Assembly (NCBI RefSeq): GCF_900090285.1
Contig: NZ_LT607754.1
Location: 4,738,001 to 4,802,000, forward strand
Reading direction: 5' to 3'
Source of the DNA: Micromonospora inositola
GTDB lineage: Bacteria; Actinomycetota; Actinomycetes; Mycobacteriales; Micromonosporaceae
Length of the DNA: 64,000 bases
The notes beneath the pieces were generated by a model. It saw only the letters and a program-made list of their open reading frames with translations. It was not told where the DNA came from and made no database searches. Position 1 is the first letter of the stretch. The number at the start of each line of letters is the position of its first letter. Both the position numbers and the translations under genes were made by a program. Positions 35,757 to 43,448 of this stretch are shown here, piece after piece.

Positions 35757-35771
35757 ATCCGGAACTGCCGC
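35757..35771 (+). repeat. Dispersed repeat, left-type box
   Basis: ATCCGGAACTGCCGC, 27 bp beyond the 5' end of the SRPBCC pseudogene. Its partner may be the right box at 36041, with a separate 115-bp element in between. Confidence 0.65.
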
Positions 35772-35865
35772 TGACCGCGCGCCTCTGACGGACCGTCGAG
35801 TCCGCCCCGCCGTCCGGCTGAGTAGTAACTCGGTGTAACAGCGACAGCCCATCGCGCGGGAACCC

Positions 35866-35980
35866 GTCACGCGTCAAGTGGAGTCGATGTGTCACCCATC
35901 AAGTGGAGCCCGACATCGCCGGCAGTCCGGTGTCGTACTCCGCTTGATGCGTTACGTCGTGGCTTCACTTGATGCGTGAC
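35866..35980. repeat. 115-bp MITE-like element with four 18-bp repeats
   Basis: Four copies of an 18-bp sequence close to GTCACGCATCAAGTGGAG: two direct (35866-35883, 35891-35908) and two inverted (35938-35955, 35963-35980). The outer pair are terminal inverted repeats. No open frame fits inside. Multiple terminal repeats are a feature of IS21-type ends, so this may be a minimal non-autonomous element or joined IS ends. No target duplication is evident. Confidence 0.65.
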
Positions 35981-36040
35981 ACGATGCGCTGGCTCGTTGG
36001 CTACGCGCTGTGAACGCGGGGCGGCCGGAGAGGGTTGGCC

Positions 36041-36066
36041 CATCCGCTTCTGCCGAGATGAGTGCG
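36041..36066 (+). repeat. Dispersed repeat, right-type box
   Basis: CATCCGCTTCTGCCGAGATG followed by AGTGCG. Lies 98 bp before the tetratricopeptide-like gene. Confidence 0.65.
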
Positions 36067-36163
36067 TAGAGGAGTCGCTGGACGCATCGGGGGTAGTCCG
36101 AATCCATCCGCAATGCAGAACCGCGGATACTGCGACGTGCACGGTGTTGCCAGAATCGGCGGT

Positions 36164-36924
36164 ATGGGTTTACGGGCGCGATGGTCAGCCATCGTCGATC
36201 GCTTGTCGTCCTCCTATGCCGAAGCGTATGCCGCAGGGTACGCGCGTGGGGTGTTCCGCAGAGCGAGCCGGCCTCGGGCGATCGCTGCTCTGGTCCAGGC
36301 CGCGGAAGGGATGTCGGCCAAGGGCGAGCACGCTATGGCGGAGGCCCTGTACCGCAAGGCGGCTGAAGCCGGAGACCACCGGGCCGTCGTGAAGCTGGTC
36401 AACTGGCCTGGTATCCGGGAGGACCGCGCTGCGATGGAGGCCGTGTATCGGGCGGCGATTACGGCCGGTGACGTTCAGTCGTGGGCGTCTTTGGCGGCGC
36501 TGCGCGCCCGGCAGGGCGACACGGCCGAAGCTCGGGTGGTGTTCACGGTGGCCATCGAGTCCGGCAGCGTCAACGCGTTGACGATGTATGCGCCTTCCTG
36601 CACAACCACGGCGAGCCCGGCGAGCTCAGTGAAGCGATCGAGCATCGCCGTCGCCAGGTGGCGGCCGGCGACACCGGTTCTCTGCCGATCCTCGGCGCGC
36701 TCTTGCTGACGGTGCCGCATCGACAGGTCGAAGCGGAGGCCGTGCTGCGTCAAGGTGCCGCGCTGTTGGAGAACCGTTGCCGATGCCTGCTCGCTGCGCT
36801 GCTGTTGGACCGGGGTGCAACCGGTGAAGCAGCTGAGCTGGTCCGGCGGGTACGCGCCACCGGTGACGACCTGGTACGTGGCTACGCCGAGCGGCTCGCG
36901 GAGGAGTACGAGTTGCCCTCGTAA
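36164..36924 (+). pseudogene. Tetratricopeptide/Sel1-like repeat protein gene, frameshifted
   Basis: From ATG 36164 the frame gives alpha-helical repeats (AEGMSAKGEHAMAEALYRKAAEAGDHRAVVKLV; DVQSWASLAALRARQGDTAEARVVF). After NALTMY it runs off into nonsense. The continuation AFLHNHGEPGELSEAIEHRR ... EAELVRR-type helices to EEYELPS is in the next frame and ends at 36924. One missing base near 36587 explains this. The restored protein would be about 253 aa, a scaffold of paired helices typical of protein-protein interaction modules. Confidence 0.7.
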
Positions 36925-36973
36925 TCTCCCCGGACCAACAGCAGTACGCGCCGGGCGGCCCTCGCGACTGAAC

Positions 36974-37050
36974 ATCCGGATCTGCCGCCGACCGTGCGTC
37001 ACGTTGAGTGACGGACGTGGCGGCGCTCGACGCGCGGTTCTGCCGATGTG
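36974..37050 (+). repeat. Dispersed repeat, two-box element (58-bp spacing)
   Basis: Left box ATCCGGATCTGCCGC (36974, preceded by ACTGAAC) and right box GCGGTTCTGCCGATGTGCG (37035), TGCCG anchors 58 bp apart. It lies 50 bp after the preceding stop and 19 bp before the next. Confidence 0.8.
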
Positions 37051-37069
37051 CGTGGGTGAGCCGCCGGTT

Positions 37070-37696
37070 TCAGGTTGCAGTAGACGCTGGCTTCAGACGC
37101 TTGCGCTCGACAACGCTTGTTGCTGTCACCACACTCAGCGGCGGCACGTCCTTCGCGACAACGGCGCCCGCGCCGACGACCGAGCCCCGACCGATTGTCA
37201 CTCCAGGGGTGATCGTGGCTGCGGCGCCGATCCACACATCATCCTCGATGACGATGGGCGCGTGCGTGATGAAGTCGTACCGTTCGTCGAGCTCGACGGG
37301 GTGTCCGGCCGTGCTCAGAGTCACTCGGGGACCGATCAGGACGCGGTCACCGATGGTGATGCCCCCGTAGTCGAGGAAGAAGCATCCCTGATTGATGAAC
37401 ACGCGCTCTCCGAACGATGCTCCAAGCCCGTAGTCGCAATAGAACGGGGGCAAGATGGACAGCGAGTCAGGGATGGGTCCACCGAAGATCTCGTTGAGCA
37501 CCGTCCTGCGCGCGTCGAGGTCGTCAAACGGCAGCACGTTGAGGCGCGAGGTCAGGTTCATGACGAGCTGTACGCGCTCCGCGAAGGCTCGGGACTCGGG
37601 CGTCCGTGTTCGTAGGCGTTGCTCGTTGCGCACGAGGCGATCTTGGCACGGCGAGTCAGAGACTGCATGACGACCCACCGGCAGGGAATTCGTCAC
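37070..37696 (-). CDS. Sugar O-acetyltransferase (maltose/galactoside acetyltransferase type)
   Basis: 208 aa with a GTG start at 37696. The left-handed beta-helix hexapeptide repeats are clear in the second half: GERVFINQGCFFLDYGGITIGDRVLIGPRVTLSTAGHPVELDERYD, IVIEDDVWIGAAATITPGVTIGRGSVVGAGAVVAKDVPPLSVV. The catalytic histidine is in TAGHPVEL. The N-terminal helical region is shorter than usual for the LacA/Maa group, so the true start may differ. The enzyme moves acetyl from acetyl-CoA to a sugar hydroxyl. Single gene between repeat elements. Confidence 0.88.
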   Translation of the reverse strand: MTNSLPVGRHAVSDSPCQDRLVRNEQRLRTRTPESRAFAERVQLVMNLTSRLNVLPFDDLDARRTVLNEIFGGPIPDSLSILPPFYCDYGLGASFGERVFINQGCFFLDYGGITIGDRVLIGPRVTLSTAGHPVELDERYDFITHAPIVIEDDVWIGAAATITPGVTIGRGSVVGAGAVVAKDVPPLSVVTATSVVERKRLKPASTAT

Positions 37697-37721
37697 TCCG
37701 TGATCGTGGGCTCCTCATCGA

Positions 37722-37748
37722 ACGTCCGGATCTGCCGCCGTGCGCGCG
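37722..37748 (+). repeat. Dispersed repeat, left-type box
   Basis: ACGTCCGGATCTGCCGCCG, preceded by ATCGA. The extended right side (GCACTGGGCCGCC) is shared with the copy at 31729 beside the dead paralogue. Confidence 0.75.
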
Positions 37749-37792
37749 CACTGGGCCGCCGAAGGCATACACAGGGTGCTGCCCCGGGGAGC

Positions 37793-38494
37793 TCAGGCCG
37801 CCCTGAGCCAGCGGCCGTGGATGTCCTCGTAGCGCAGCGGGTCGACGGCGGCCGGGTCGTCCAGGAGGGTAACCAGCAGGGCGCCGTTCGGGAGTCGGCG
37901 CGTGCGAGCGGCGACCTCGGGCAGCCGTGGCGGTGGCAGACGGCCGTCGGGGCCGAGGTAGGTCCACCAGCCGAGCTCAGCCGGCCAACCACCGGCCGGG
38001 TGCAGCGCGTCGTGGATGCCCCATTCCCATATCTGATCACTCGACCATTCGTCGAGGACTCGACCGACGTCGGCGTTCAGACGCTGCGCGACATCAAGCC
38101 ACAAGCCGGTCAGGCGGCCGTGCAGCTCGCGGAAGGTGTCCGCCTCGGACACCGAGCGGCGATAGCAGAAGCACGCGTCCAGCGCCCAGACCAGGCGCCC
38201 GTCTTCCCAGTTGACGAAGATGTCGATGTCGCCGTTCGTCCAGAACTGGCCGTGCTCCGTGCCCGTCGCCATTGCGGCGACCGCCGTGTCGGGATCCTCG
38301 ACCGTGCGTAGGTCGGCGTCGGGATTGGTGAACAGGTTGATCAACCCATCGGGACGCTGCGGGCGCAGGTCCCGCTCAGCTGCCAGTGCATACAACTGGC
38401 GAAGAGCCGGCCCGGCCGCCACGGGTACCCGCACTTCCCAGATCCAGTCCGACCCCACGACCGCATAGTGCCGATCCGCCTCTGTCCGGGGCAA
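37793..38494 (-). CDS. Hypothetical protein, intact member of a duplicated pair
   Basis: 233 aa with a TTG start at 38494 (an internal GTG in HYAVVGSDW is possible). Soluble, rich in W, D and R: SDWIWEVRVPVAAGPALRQLYALAAERDLRPQRPDGLINL; TEHGQFWTNGDIDIFVNWEDGRLVWALDACFCYRR; GWPAELGWWTYLGPDGRLPP. No known motif. The companion copy at 31796-32438 is truncated and frameshifted, about 6 kb to the left in the same orientation, and the adjacent repeat box was duplicated with it. The FVNWEDG..VWALDA segment recalls immunity-protein folds, but that is only an impression. Confidence 0.7.
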   Translation of the reverse strand: MPRTEADRHYAVVGSDWIWEVRVPVAAGPALRQLYALAAERDLRPQRPDGLINLFTNPDADLRTVEDPDTAVAAMATGTEHGQFWTNGDIDIFVNWEDGRLVWALDACFCYRRSVSEADTFRELHGRLTGLWLDVAQRLNADVGRVLDEWSSDQIWEWGIHDALHPAGGWPAELGWWTYLGPDGRLPPPRLPEVAARTRRLPNGALLVTLLDDPAAVDPLRYEDIHGRWLRAA

Positions 38495-38570
38495 GCCGAT
38501 TACAAGATCCGATCACTCATGCCGGCGCCCTCCGCTCCAAGAGCGGCACCGAACGGGCCCTACTGACCAA

Positions 38571-38654
38571 CATCCTCATTTGCCGCGATCCGCTCGTCAC
38601 ATGGCGTAGCGGAGGTCGGCGGCGCTGGCATCCTGTCGTGCCGAGTTGAGTACG
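38571..38654 (+). repeat. Dispersed repeat, two-box element (58-bp spacing)
   Basis: Left box CATCCTCATTTGCCGC (preceded by GACCAAC) and right box CATCCTGTCGTGCCGAGTTG (38629), followed by GTTGGCC at 38655. The outer GACCAAC and GTTGGCC are nearly complementary, so the element can fold end to end. Confidence 0.8.
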
Positions 38655-38679
38655 TTGGCCTGCCGGTCTTCGGTCGGGG

Positions 38680-38968
38680 TCAGTCGAGCTGCTCGAACTG
38701 GAGGTTGGCGTGCAGGACCTCTGACGTGTTCGCGATCTCGACGCCTTCCTGGGTAAAAGTCGAACGCGGCGTGCAGTACAACGTCGATGTACTGCGAATG
38801 GGCCGCACCGAACTCCATGCGGGTGATGTCGACCGGGTTTTGGCGCCCACCCAGGTAGACGCTCGTATCAATATAGCCAGTATGCGGGTTGATCGGGAAG
38901 TCGAAGGTTCGGCAGTCAGCGCAGCGCGAGTGAGGTCTGGTTGCCGCCCAGATCAGCAGACGAGATGC
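38680..38968 (-). pseudogene. Small conserved-looking gene with two frameshifts
   Basis: Reading the reverse strand across two single-base insertions (near 38917 and in the AAAA run at 38755-38758) gives a coherent protein of about 95 aa: ISSADLGGNQTSLALR, then CRTFDFPINPHTGYIDTSVY and LGGRQNPVDITRMEFGAAHS, then QEGVEIANTSEVLHANLQFE up to a TGA at 38680. The expected start is ATC instead of ATG behind a good GGAGGA. No family is recognised. It would overlap the 3' end of the gene at 38970, so the two probably formed an operon. Confidence 0.45.
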
Positions 38969-38969
38969 C

Positions 38970-39383
38970 TCAGGCTCCTCCTGGGCCCGGGTACTTGAGT
39001 GTTACCTCGGCGGCCCAGCCGGTACCCCCTGGCGGTTGCTTCCACTCGGCAGCACGCTTTTTCGCGATCGGCAGGTTGGGCCACCGCTTACGCGCCGCCT
39101 GCCGGCTGGCGCCCACCGCCGCGCCAAGCTCGGGATAGCCGGCACCGCACTCCACCGCTTCCTCGGCGCTTGCCGACACGAGCTCGGCGAGCACAGCCCG
39201 CATCTGCTCGCTGACCGTCATGCGTGCGAGATGAGTCCGCATCCGCTCCGCGTAGCTCGGCTCGTGGTCCGCCCTACGCCTGGCATCCAGCCCGGGCTCC
39301 TCGAGCCGCTGTGCCCAACCGATGGCGATCGTCCTCAACTGCCATCGCATTTCCTGCCGCTCGTCAGGTGTCAGATCCCGCAT
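38970..39383 (-). CDS. Small HTH-like DNA-binding protein
   Basis: 137 aa from ATG 39383. An N-terminal helical half (RDLTPDERQEMRWQLRTIAIGWAQRLEE) is followed by a likely helix-turn-helix in ECGAGYPELGAAVGASRQAARKRWPNLPIAKKR. That 'LGxAxGxSRQAAxKRW' pattern is common in small actinobacterial proteins that accompany a variable partner gene. Here the partner would be the broken small gene directly downstream (38680). Confidence 0.6.
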   Translation of the reverse strand: MRDLTPDERQEMRWQLRTIAIGWAQRLEEPGLDARRRADHEPSYAERMRTHLARMTVSEQMRAVLAELVSASAEEAVECGAGYPELGAAVGASRQAARKRWPNLPIAKKRAAEWKQPPGGTGWAAEVTLKYPGPGGA

Positions 39384-39456
39384 GACGACCCCTCCTCAGT
39401 GGTCTCACACTTCAGAGTCCGCCCGACAATCAAGGTTGTCAACCGCTGTACGCGTA

Positions 39457-39762
39457 TCACTGCGCCCCTGCGGCAGTCAGTGCAGACCGGTCCTTGCCGG
39501 GCAAATCAATGAACTCGCCCCGCCGGATCACCGTCTTGATGATCTCGGGCCCATCAGTGCCGGGGCGGAAGGTCGTGGGGTCGAAACGGTCGGCTGCGGA
39601 GAACGGCGCGAGCGGTACCGTGACTGCCCAGGTACCGGCAGCTGGGCCTGACCGCAGCGGTGACAGGTAGACGATCTGACCGGGCTCGCAGCCGCAATAG
39701 CTCGTCCGAAAGTTCGAGCATGACGGGCATGCTAGGCGCTGAGCCAGGCGCTCTGCCCTCAT
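39457..39762 (-). CDS. Hypothetical protein with possible zinc knuckle
   Basis: 101 aa from ATG 39762. The first 30 residues hold five cysteines (LACPSCSNFRTSYCGCEPGQ), enough for a small zinc ribbon. The rest (WAVTVPLAPFSAADRFDPTTFRPG) has no recognised features. Same strand as the HTH gene downstream, 73 bp away, so possibly co-transcribed with it. Confidence 0.45.
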   Translation of the reverse strand: MRAERLAQRLACPSCSNFRTSYCGCEPGQIVYLSPLRSGPAAGTWAVTVPLAPFSAADRFDPTTFRPGTDGPEIIKTVIRRGEFIDLPGKDRSALTAAGAQ

Positions 39763-39797
39763 GGCCTGCGTGATATCAGTTCCGGACTGCGCCGGGC

Positions 39798-39891
39798 GCA
39801 CTCTTCTGCCGCGATCCGCGCGTTACGGAGCGTCATGTTCGAGCGAATGGAGCCGACGTCCGGACTTGCCGATGAGCGTGCGTTGGGCCGA
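39798..39891 (+). repeat. Dispersed repeat, two-box element (59-bp spacing)
   Basis: Left box GCGCACTCTTCTGCCGCGAT and right box ACGTCCGGACTTGCCGATGA (39856), then GCGTGCGTTGGGC. The left arm pairs with about 20 of 28 positions of the right arm (CGCAC, TC-TC, GC, TCCG, CGT), making an imperfect hairpin. The right end GTTGGGC fits the integron R' consensus GTTRRRY. Confidence 0.8.
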
Positions 39892-39928
39892 GGCGAGCGT
39901 GGTGCTGCTCCTTTCGGCGAACAGGTTT

Positions 39929-40987
39929 CTACACGAGGCGCGGCTTGACGGCGATCCACTCCCGCAGTTGGTCCGCGAGGCGCTCATCTTGGACCTCGTC
40001 CAGGTGCCATTGAGCAGCATTGATCAAAATCCTCGCCTGGCGGGAGAGGCGCATCTGCATGCGGTCAAGGCCGCGTAGGTCTCGACGGTCGTCGAGCATG
40101 GCCACCTGGTTCCGGCCGACTGGGATGGCCTCAAGGCAAGCCCGGACGACGTCGTCAGCGGACGGCAGCAGCTCCGGCAACTCGGCCCCCGTGCGCCGCA
40201 TGTCGGCTACGAAGTACGCCACCTTCTCGGCGCTCTCGGCTCGGGTGACGACACCCCGGGCCTGTCCCTGGCGCAGCAGCCAGAGTTTCAGCTCCACCCA
40301 GTCCGCCCGCCGACGTGGCTGGTGGCGAAGCTGCTGGTCGATGACCAGGAGAACATACAGCCACCAGTTGACCCGTTCGCTCGGTGCCGGCTGGCGGCGG
40401 TCCAGCCAGTCCCTGCGCTGGTCGTCGCCGAGTCGGAGCAGATGGGTCAGCCCATCCTTGATTGCCTGACGTTGCGCGCCGAAGCCCGCGGCGCTCACGG
40501 TCTCGCACGGGTGGGGCGCGCTGATCGACCAGACATCGCCGGCGTCGATCAGCTCCCCGTACGGGGTGGTGGCGACGGCGAGGGATACCCGCGACTCGGC
40601 AAGCCAGTACCGCCGGTAGCCTGCATCAGCCTCTTGAGTGACCTCTTCGAGTTGATAGCCGAGGCGCTCCAACTCGGCGTTTAGCCGCGCGAACCGCAGC
40701 CGTCGGCCGAACGGCCCGTACCGATGGACGAGACCCCCGGTGACGTCGATGGACGTCAAACGGTGCGTCTGCACGGTGAAACCGGTCGCATGCCAGGGAT
40801 CGGATCCGTCTCGCCGCGCCCAGAAGAACTCAACCAGGCCGTAGTCGCGACGCATCGCGACGCGGTCGCGGTCCTCCACGAAGTCACTACCCAGTGCGCG
40901 AGCTACGTCGTCCGGCGAGTCGGTCAAGCCCACGCCCAGCACTGCGCCGGTGACGACCACGTCGACGAAGAAGTCCAGATCAGCCAC
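39929..40987 (-). CDS. Hypothetical protein of about 350 aa
   Basis: 352 aa from GTG 40987; an extension to 41119 crosses into the repeat region. The N-terminus ADLDFFVDVVVTGAVLGVGLTDSPDDVARALGSDFVEDRDRVAMRRDYGLVEFFW looks conserved (a 'distance to query' pattern often seen in unannotated actinobacterial proteins). The middle is mixed, and the last 150 residues are helical (NWWLYVLLVIDQQLRHQPRRRADWVELKLWLLRQGQARGVVTRAES). No catalytic motif or membrane helix is certain. Single gene filling the space between two repeat elements. Confidence 0.65.
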   Translation of the reverse strand: MADLDFFVDVVVTGAVLGVGLTDSPDDVARALGSDFVEDRDRVAMRRDYGLVEFFWARRDGSDPWHATGFTVQTHRLTSIDVTGGLVHRYGPFGRRLRFARLNAELERLGYQLEEVTQEADAGYRRYWLAESRVSLAVATTPYGELIDAGDVWSISAPHPCETVSAAGFGAQRQAIKDGLTHLLRLGDDQRRDWLDRRQPAPSERVNWWLYVLLVIDQQLRHQPRRRADWVELKLWLLRQGQARGVVTRAESAEKVAYFVADMRRTGAELPELLPSADDVVRACLEAIPVGRNQVAMLDDRRDLRGLDRMQMRLSRQARILINAAQWHLDEVQDERLADQLREWIAVKPRLV

Positions 40988-41069
40988 CCGGCAAGCTTGA
41001 CCATGCGCCGTCGCGACGCAAACACCGATCGCCCCCAGCAACCGATCTCCCAGTCCGCCGCGCACGCGG

Positions 41070-41142
41070 CATCCGCCCATGTCGCGAATCGCGCGGTCGG
41101 CAATCGGCCATGCCGACACCCGACTTTGCCGAACTGCGGATG
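41070..41142 (+). repeat. Dispersed repeat element, near-identical to 41775-41845
   Basis: Left box CATCCGCCCATGTCGC (about 41070) and right part GTCGGCAATCGGCCATGCCG (41096) continuing ACACCCGACTTTGCCGAA. The same 46-bp right part recurs 705 bp away with one mismatch and a 2-base indel. Confidence 0.8.
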
Positions 41143-41226
41143 TCTGTTCGCAGGCCCGGTGAGATCATGGCTTGCGGACGAAGGTGCAAGTGACCTGACA
41201 CCGTTCGTGCAGCGACGAAGTACGCG

Positions 41227-41739
41227 ATGATCCACGGCGGGCGGAGCGTGATGATTACAGGGCACGACACTGTCTTCGTGACCGGCGCACCCGTCGATGC
41301 CGGCATCCGGACGATGCTGGACGTTCTCCATTGCCGATGGCCCAACATGCTTGTTGCGGTGAGCGGGGTTGCCGATGACGTGTTCCTGCCCTGGCAGACG
41401 TCGCGTAACGACGTACCCGCTGGCACCGGCGAGGTGCTCGTCGCGCGTGATGCCCAGATGGAGCAGCGTTGGGACGAGGTCGGCTACTCGCTCATGGAGC
41501 ACGACGAGGGACCATTCGCGTTGCTCTACCAACCATCCGGTCGGACCACGGTTCAGATCCAGGTCGACGAGGACCCATATGGTCCGTCCGGATTTCGATT
41601 CGAGCCGCACTCGGCGACGTTGATCACTGCTGGCCTGTCACTCGTGACGGTGGTGACGCCGGACGCCGAAAGCCCGTTCAGCCGCCGGATTCTCGATGCG
41701 CTCAGGCAAGCGCTGATCAGCCAGACCCGTCAGACCTGA
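41227..41739 (+). CDS. Hypothetical protein in a single-gene unit
   Basis: 170 aa from ATG 41227 (a second ATG at 41251, MITGHDTVFVTG, is plausible). Soluble alpha/beta sequence with a strong C-terminal strand-helix (SATLITAGLSLVTVVTPDAES; FSRRILDALRQALI). No family recognised. It sits exactly between two nearly identical repeat elements, ending 36 bp before the left box of the second. It is the clearest one-gene 'cassette' in the window. Confidence 0.6.
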   Translation: MIHGGRSVMITGHDTVFVTGAPVDAGIRTMLDVLHCRWPNMLVAVSGVADDVFLPWQTSRNDVPAGTGEVLVARDAQMEQRWDEVGYSLMEHDEGPFALLYQPSGRTTVQIQVDEDPYGPSGFRFEPHSATLITAGLSLVTVVTPDAESPFSRRILDALRQALISQTRQT

Positions 41740-41774
41740 TCTCTCGCACCCGCGAGGCGTAACTAGGCCAGGAC

Positions 41775-41845
41775 ATCCGCTCATGGCCGGGAGTCACGCC
41801 GTCGGCAACCGGCCATGCCGACACCCGACTTTGCCGAAGCGGATG
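41775..41845 (+). repeat. Dispersed repeat element, near-identical to 41070-41142
   Basis: Left box CATCCGCTCATGGCCG (41775) and right part GTCGGCAACCGGCCATGCCG (41801) continuing ACACCCGACTTTGCCGAAGC. Confidence 0.8.
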
Positions 41846-41847
41846 CG

Positions 41848-42138
41848 TTACCCAGCCGGTCGCTCCCCGGGGTATGGGAGTTGGATCCCGCGCTCGGCGA
41901 GGACGGCTTCGTAGAAGCGAAGTATCTGCGTCATCTCCTCGATCACATAGTCGAGATCGTCCAGCGGCTCACTGCCGCCCTCGGTGTGCCGCAACCGGCT
42001 GGCCGCGCCGGCGAGTTGCCGCCGCATCTCGGCGAACGTGTCGCCTTGGACGTGTATCCCTGGGAAGGCGCGGCCCGCCAGGTGGGTTACGGCTGTGTTC
42101 CCGCCATGCGCCAGAACCTGGGCATGCTCGTCGTCCAC
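41848..42138 (-). CDS. Small hypothetical protein (DUF6959-like)
   Basis: 96 aa with a GTG start. EHAQVLAHGGNTAVTHLAGRAFPGIHVQGDTFAEMRRQLAGAASRL then a helical end EEMTQILRFYEAVLAERGIQLPYPGER. The 'fPGxxvQGDtl' segment is shared with small actinobacterial proteins grouped as DUF6959, of unknown role. The stop lies only 3 bp from the preceding repeat element, and the 5' end is 48 bp from the next. Confidence 0.6.
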   Translation of the reverse strand: MDDEHAQVLAHGGNTAVTHLAGRAFPGIHVQGDTFAEMRRQLAGAASRLRHTEGGSEPLDDLDYVIEEMTQILRFYEAVLAERGIQLPYPGERPAG

Positions 42139-42185
42139 CGAACGATGATCGCATCATGCCACCGACGCGCTGGGATGCCGGCGGC

Positions 42186-42266
42186 CATACTCTTCTGCCG
42201 CGAAGCGCTCGTCACCGAAGGTGACGTCGGCGCCGGTCGCCGGCGTCCGGACGTGCCGATGAGCGG
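42186..42266 (+). repeat. Dispersed repeat, two-box element (58-bp spacing)
   Basis: Left box CATACTCTTCTGCCGCGAAG and right box GCGTCCGGACGTGCCGATGA (42244). The TGCCG anchors are 58 bp apart and an internal GGTGACGTC dyad lies between. Confidence 0.8.
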
Positions 42267-42332
42267 AAACTCGATCATTCCAGCAGCGAAGCGCTTGCCC
42301 CTCACGCGGCGTCATGCCGCATAGTCGGTGGC

Positions 42333-43448
42333 GTGGAGGAACACCTGACCGTGGGGCGTGTGGCGGAGTTGGCCGGCGTAAGCGTCCGCACACTGCATCA
42401 CTATGACGAGATCGGCCTCCTGGAGCCGTCCACGCGGACCGCGGCTGGGCACCGGGCCTACTCCGCGGACGACGTGGAGCGACTCCGGGAGGTGCTCGCC
42501 TACCGGCGGCTCGGCTTCGGATTGCGGGAGATCGCGGATCTGGTTGACGATCCGGCTACCGACGCAGTCGCGCACCTGTGCCGGCTGCGCGGCCTGTTGA
42601 TGGACCAGCGCGACCGCGCTGCTGCCATGGTGACGGCCATAGACAGGGAACTGGAGGCACGAGCAATGGGAATCAGGACGACGCCAGAGGAGCAACTGAA
42701 AGTGTTCGGCGCGCGGTTGTACGATGCCATCGGATCCGCTTACCCAGCGACGCGGCGCACTGAGCCACGGATCGCCGCGCGCATCTGGGATGCGCTGGGG
42801 GATGCACAAACGGTACTGAACGTCGGGGCCGGCACCGGCTCCTACGAACCCCCCGACCGCGACGTCACGGCGGTGGAACCTTCGGCGGTCATGCGGGCGC
42901 AGCGTCCCCCGGGCGCGGCGCCCTGCGTGGCCGCCGCTGCGGAGAGTCTGCCGTTCGGGGACCAGTCCTTCGACGCCGCGATGGCGGTCAGCACCGTTCA
43001 TCACTGGCCGGACCCGGTCGCCGGGCTGCGTGAGCTGCGGCGTGTGGCCCGCCGCGTGGTGGTGTTCACGTACGACGCCGATGACACCGGCTGGCGTCAG
43101 CGGTTCTGGCTCACCCGCGACTACTTACCTGAGTTCGCAGACCTCCTCGTCGGCTGGCCGTCCCTGGCCGACCTGACCCGCGCGATCGGAGGACGCGCGG
43201 AGCCGATGCTCGTCCCGTGGGACTGCGCTGACGGCTTCTTCGAGGCATACTGGCGCCGGCCTGAGGCGTACCTGGACGAACATGTACGCCGCGCGGTTTC
43301 GGTATGGACCAGAGTCGGACCGCAGGCCGAGCAACGGGCAGTCAGCACACTCCGCGAAGACCTTTCCTCAGGCCGGTGGGCCGAGCGCAACCGCGACCTC
43401 GTCGCCCTCGACACGGCAGAGCTCGGCCTCCGCCTGCTCGTAGCCTGA
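42333..43448 (+). CDS. MerR-type HTH fused to class I SAM methyltransferase
   Basis: 371 aa with a GTG start at 42333. The start is probably leaderless: the possible -10 CATAGT lies at 42320-42325. Residues 3-75 are a MerR winged helix (LTVGRVAELAGVSVRTLHHYDEIGLLEPSTRTAAGHRAY) followed by the coiled dimer helix and GIRTTPEEQLKVFG, which is the opening of the TipAS-type effector domain. That domain is then replaced by a methyltransferase: VLNVGAGTGSYEPP (motif I, about 155), VTAVEPSAVM, ESLPFGDQSFDAAMAV. Both halves look complete. A regulator carrying its own methyltransferase is unusual and suggests SAM-linked sensing or self-contained modification. Confidence 0.85.
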   Translation: MEEHLTVGRVAELAGVSVRTLHHYDEIGLLEPSTRTAAGHRAYSADDVERLREVLAYRRLGFGLREIADLVDDPATDAVAHLCRLRGLLMDQRDRAAAMVTAIDRELEARAMGIRTTPEEQLKVFGARLYDAIGSAYPATRRTEPRIAARIWDALGDAQTVLNVGAGTGSYEPPDRDVTAVEPSAVMRAQRPPGAAPCVAAAAESLPFGDQSFDAAMAVSTVHHWPDPVAGLRELRRVARRVVVFTYDADDTGWRQRFWLTRDYLPEFADLLVGWPSLADLTRAIGGRAEPMLVPWDCADGFFEAYWRRPEAYLDEHVRRAVSVWTRVGPQAEQRAVSTLREDLSSGRWAERNRDLVALDTAELGLRLLVA

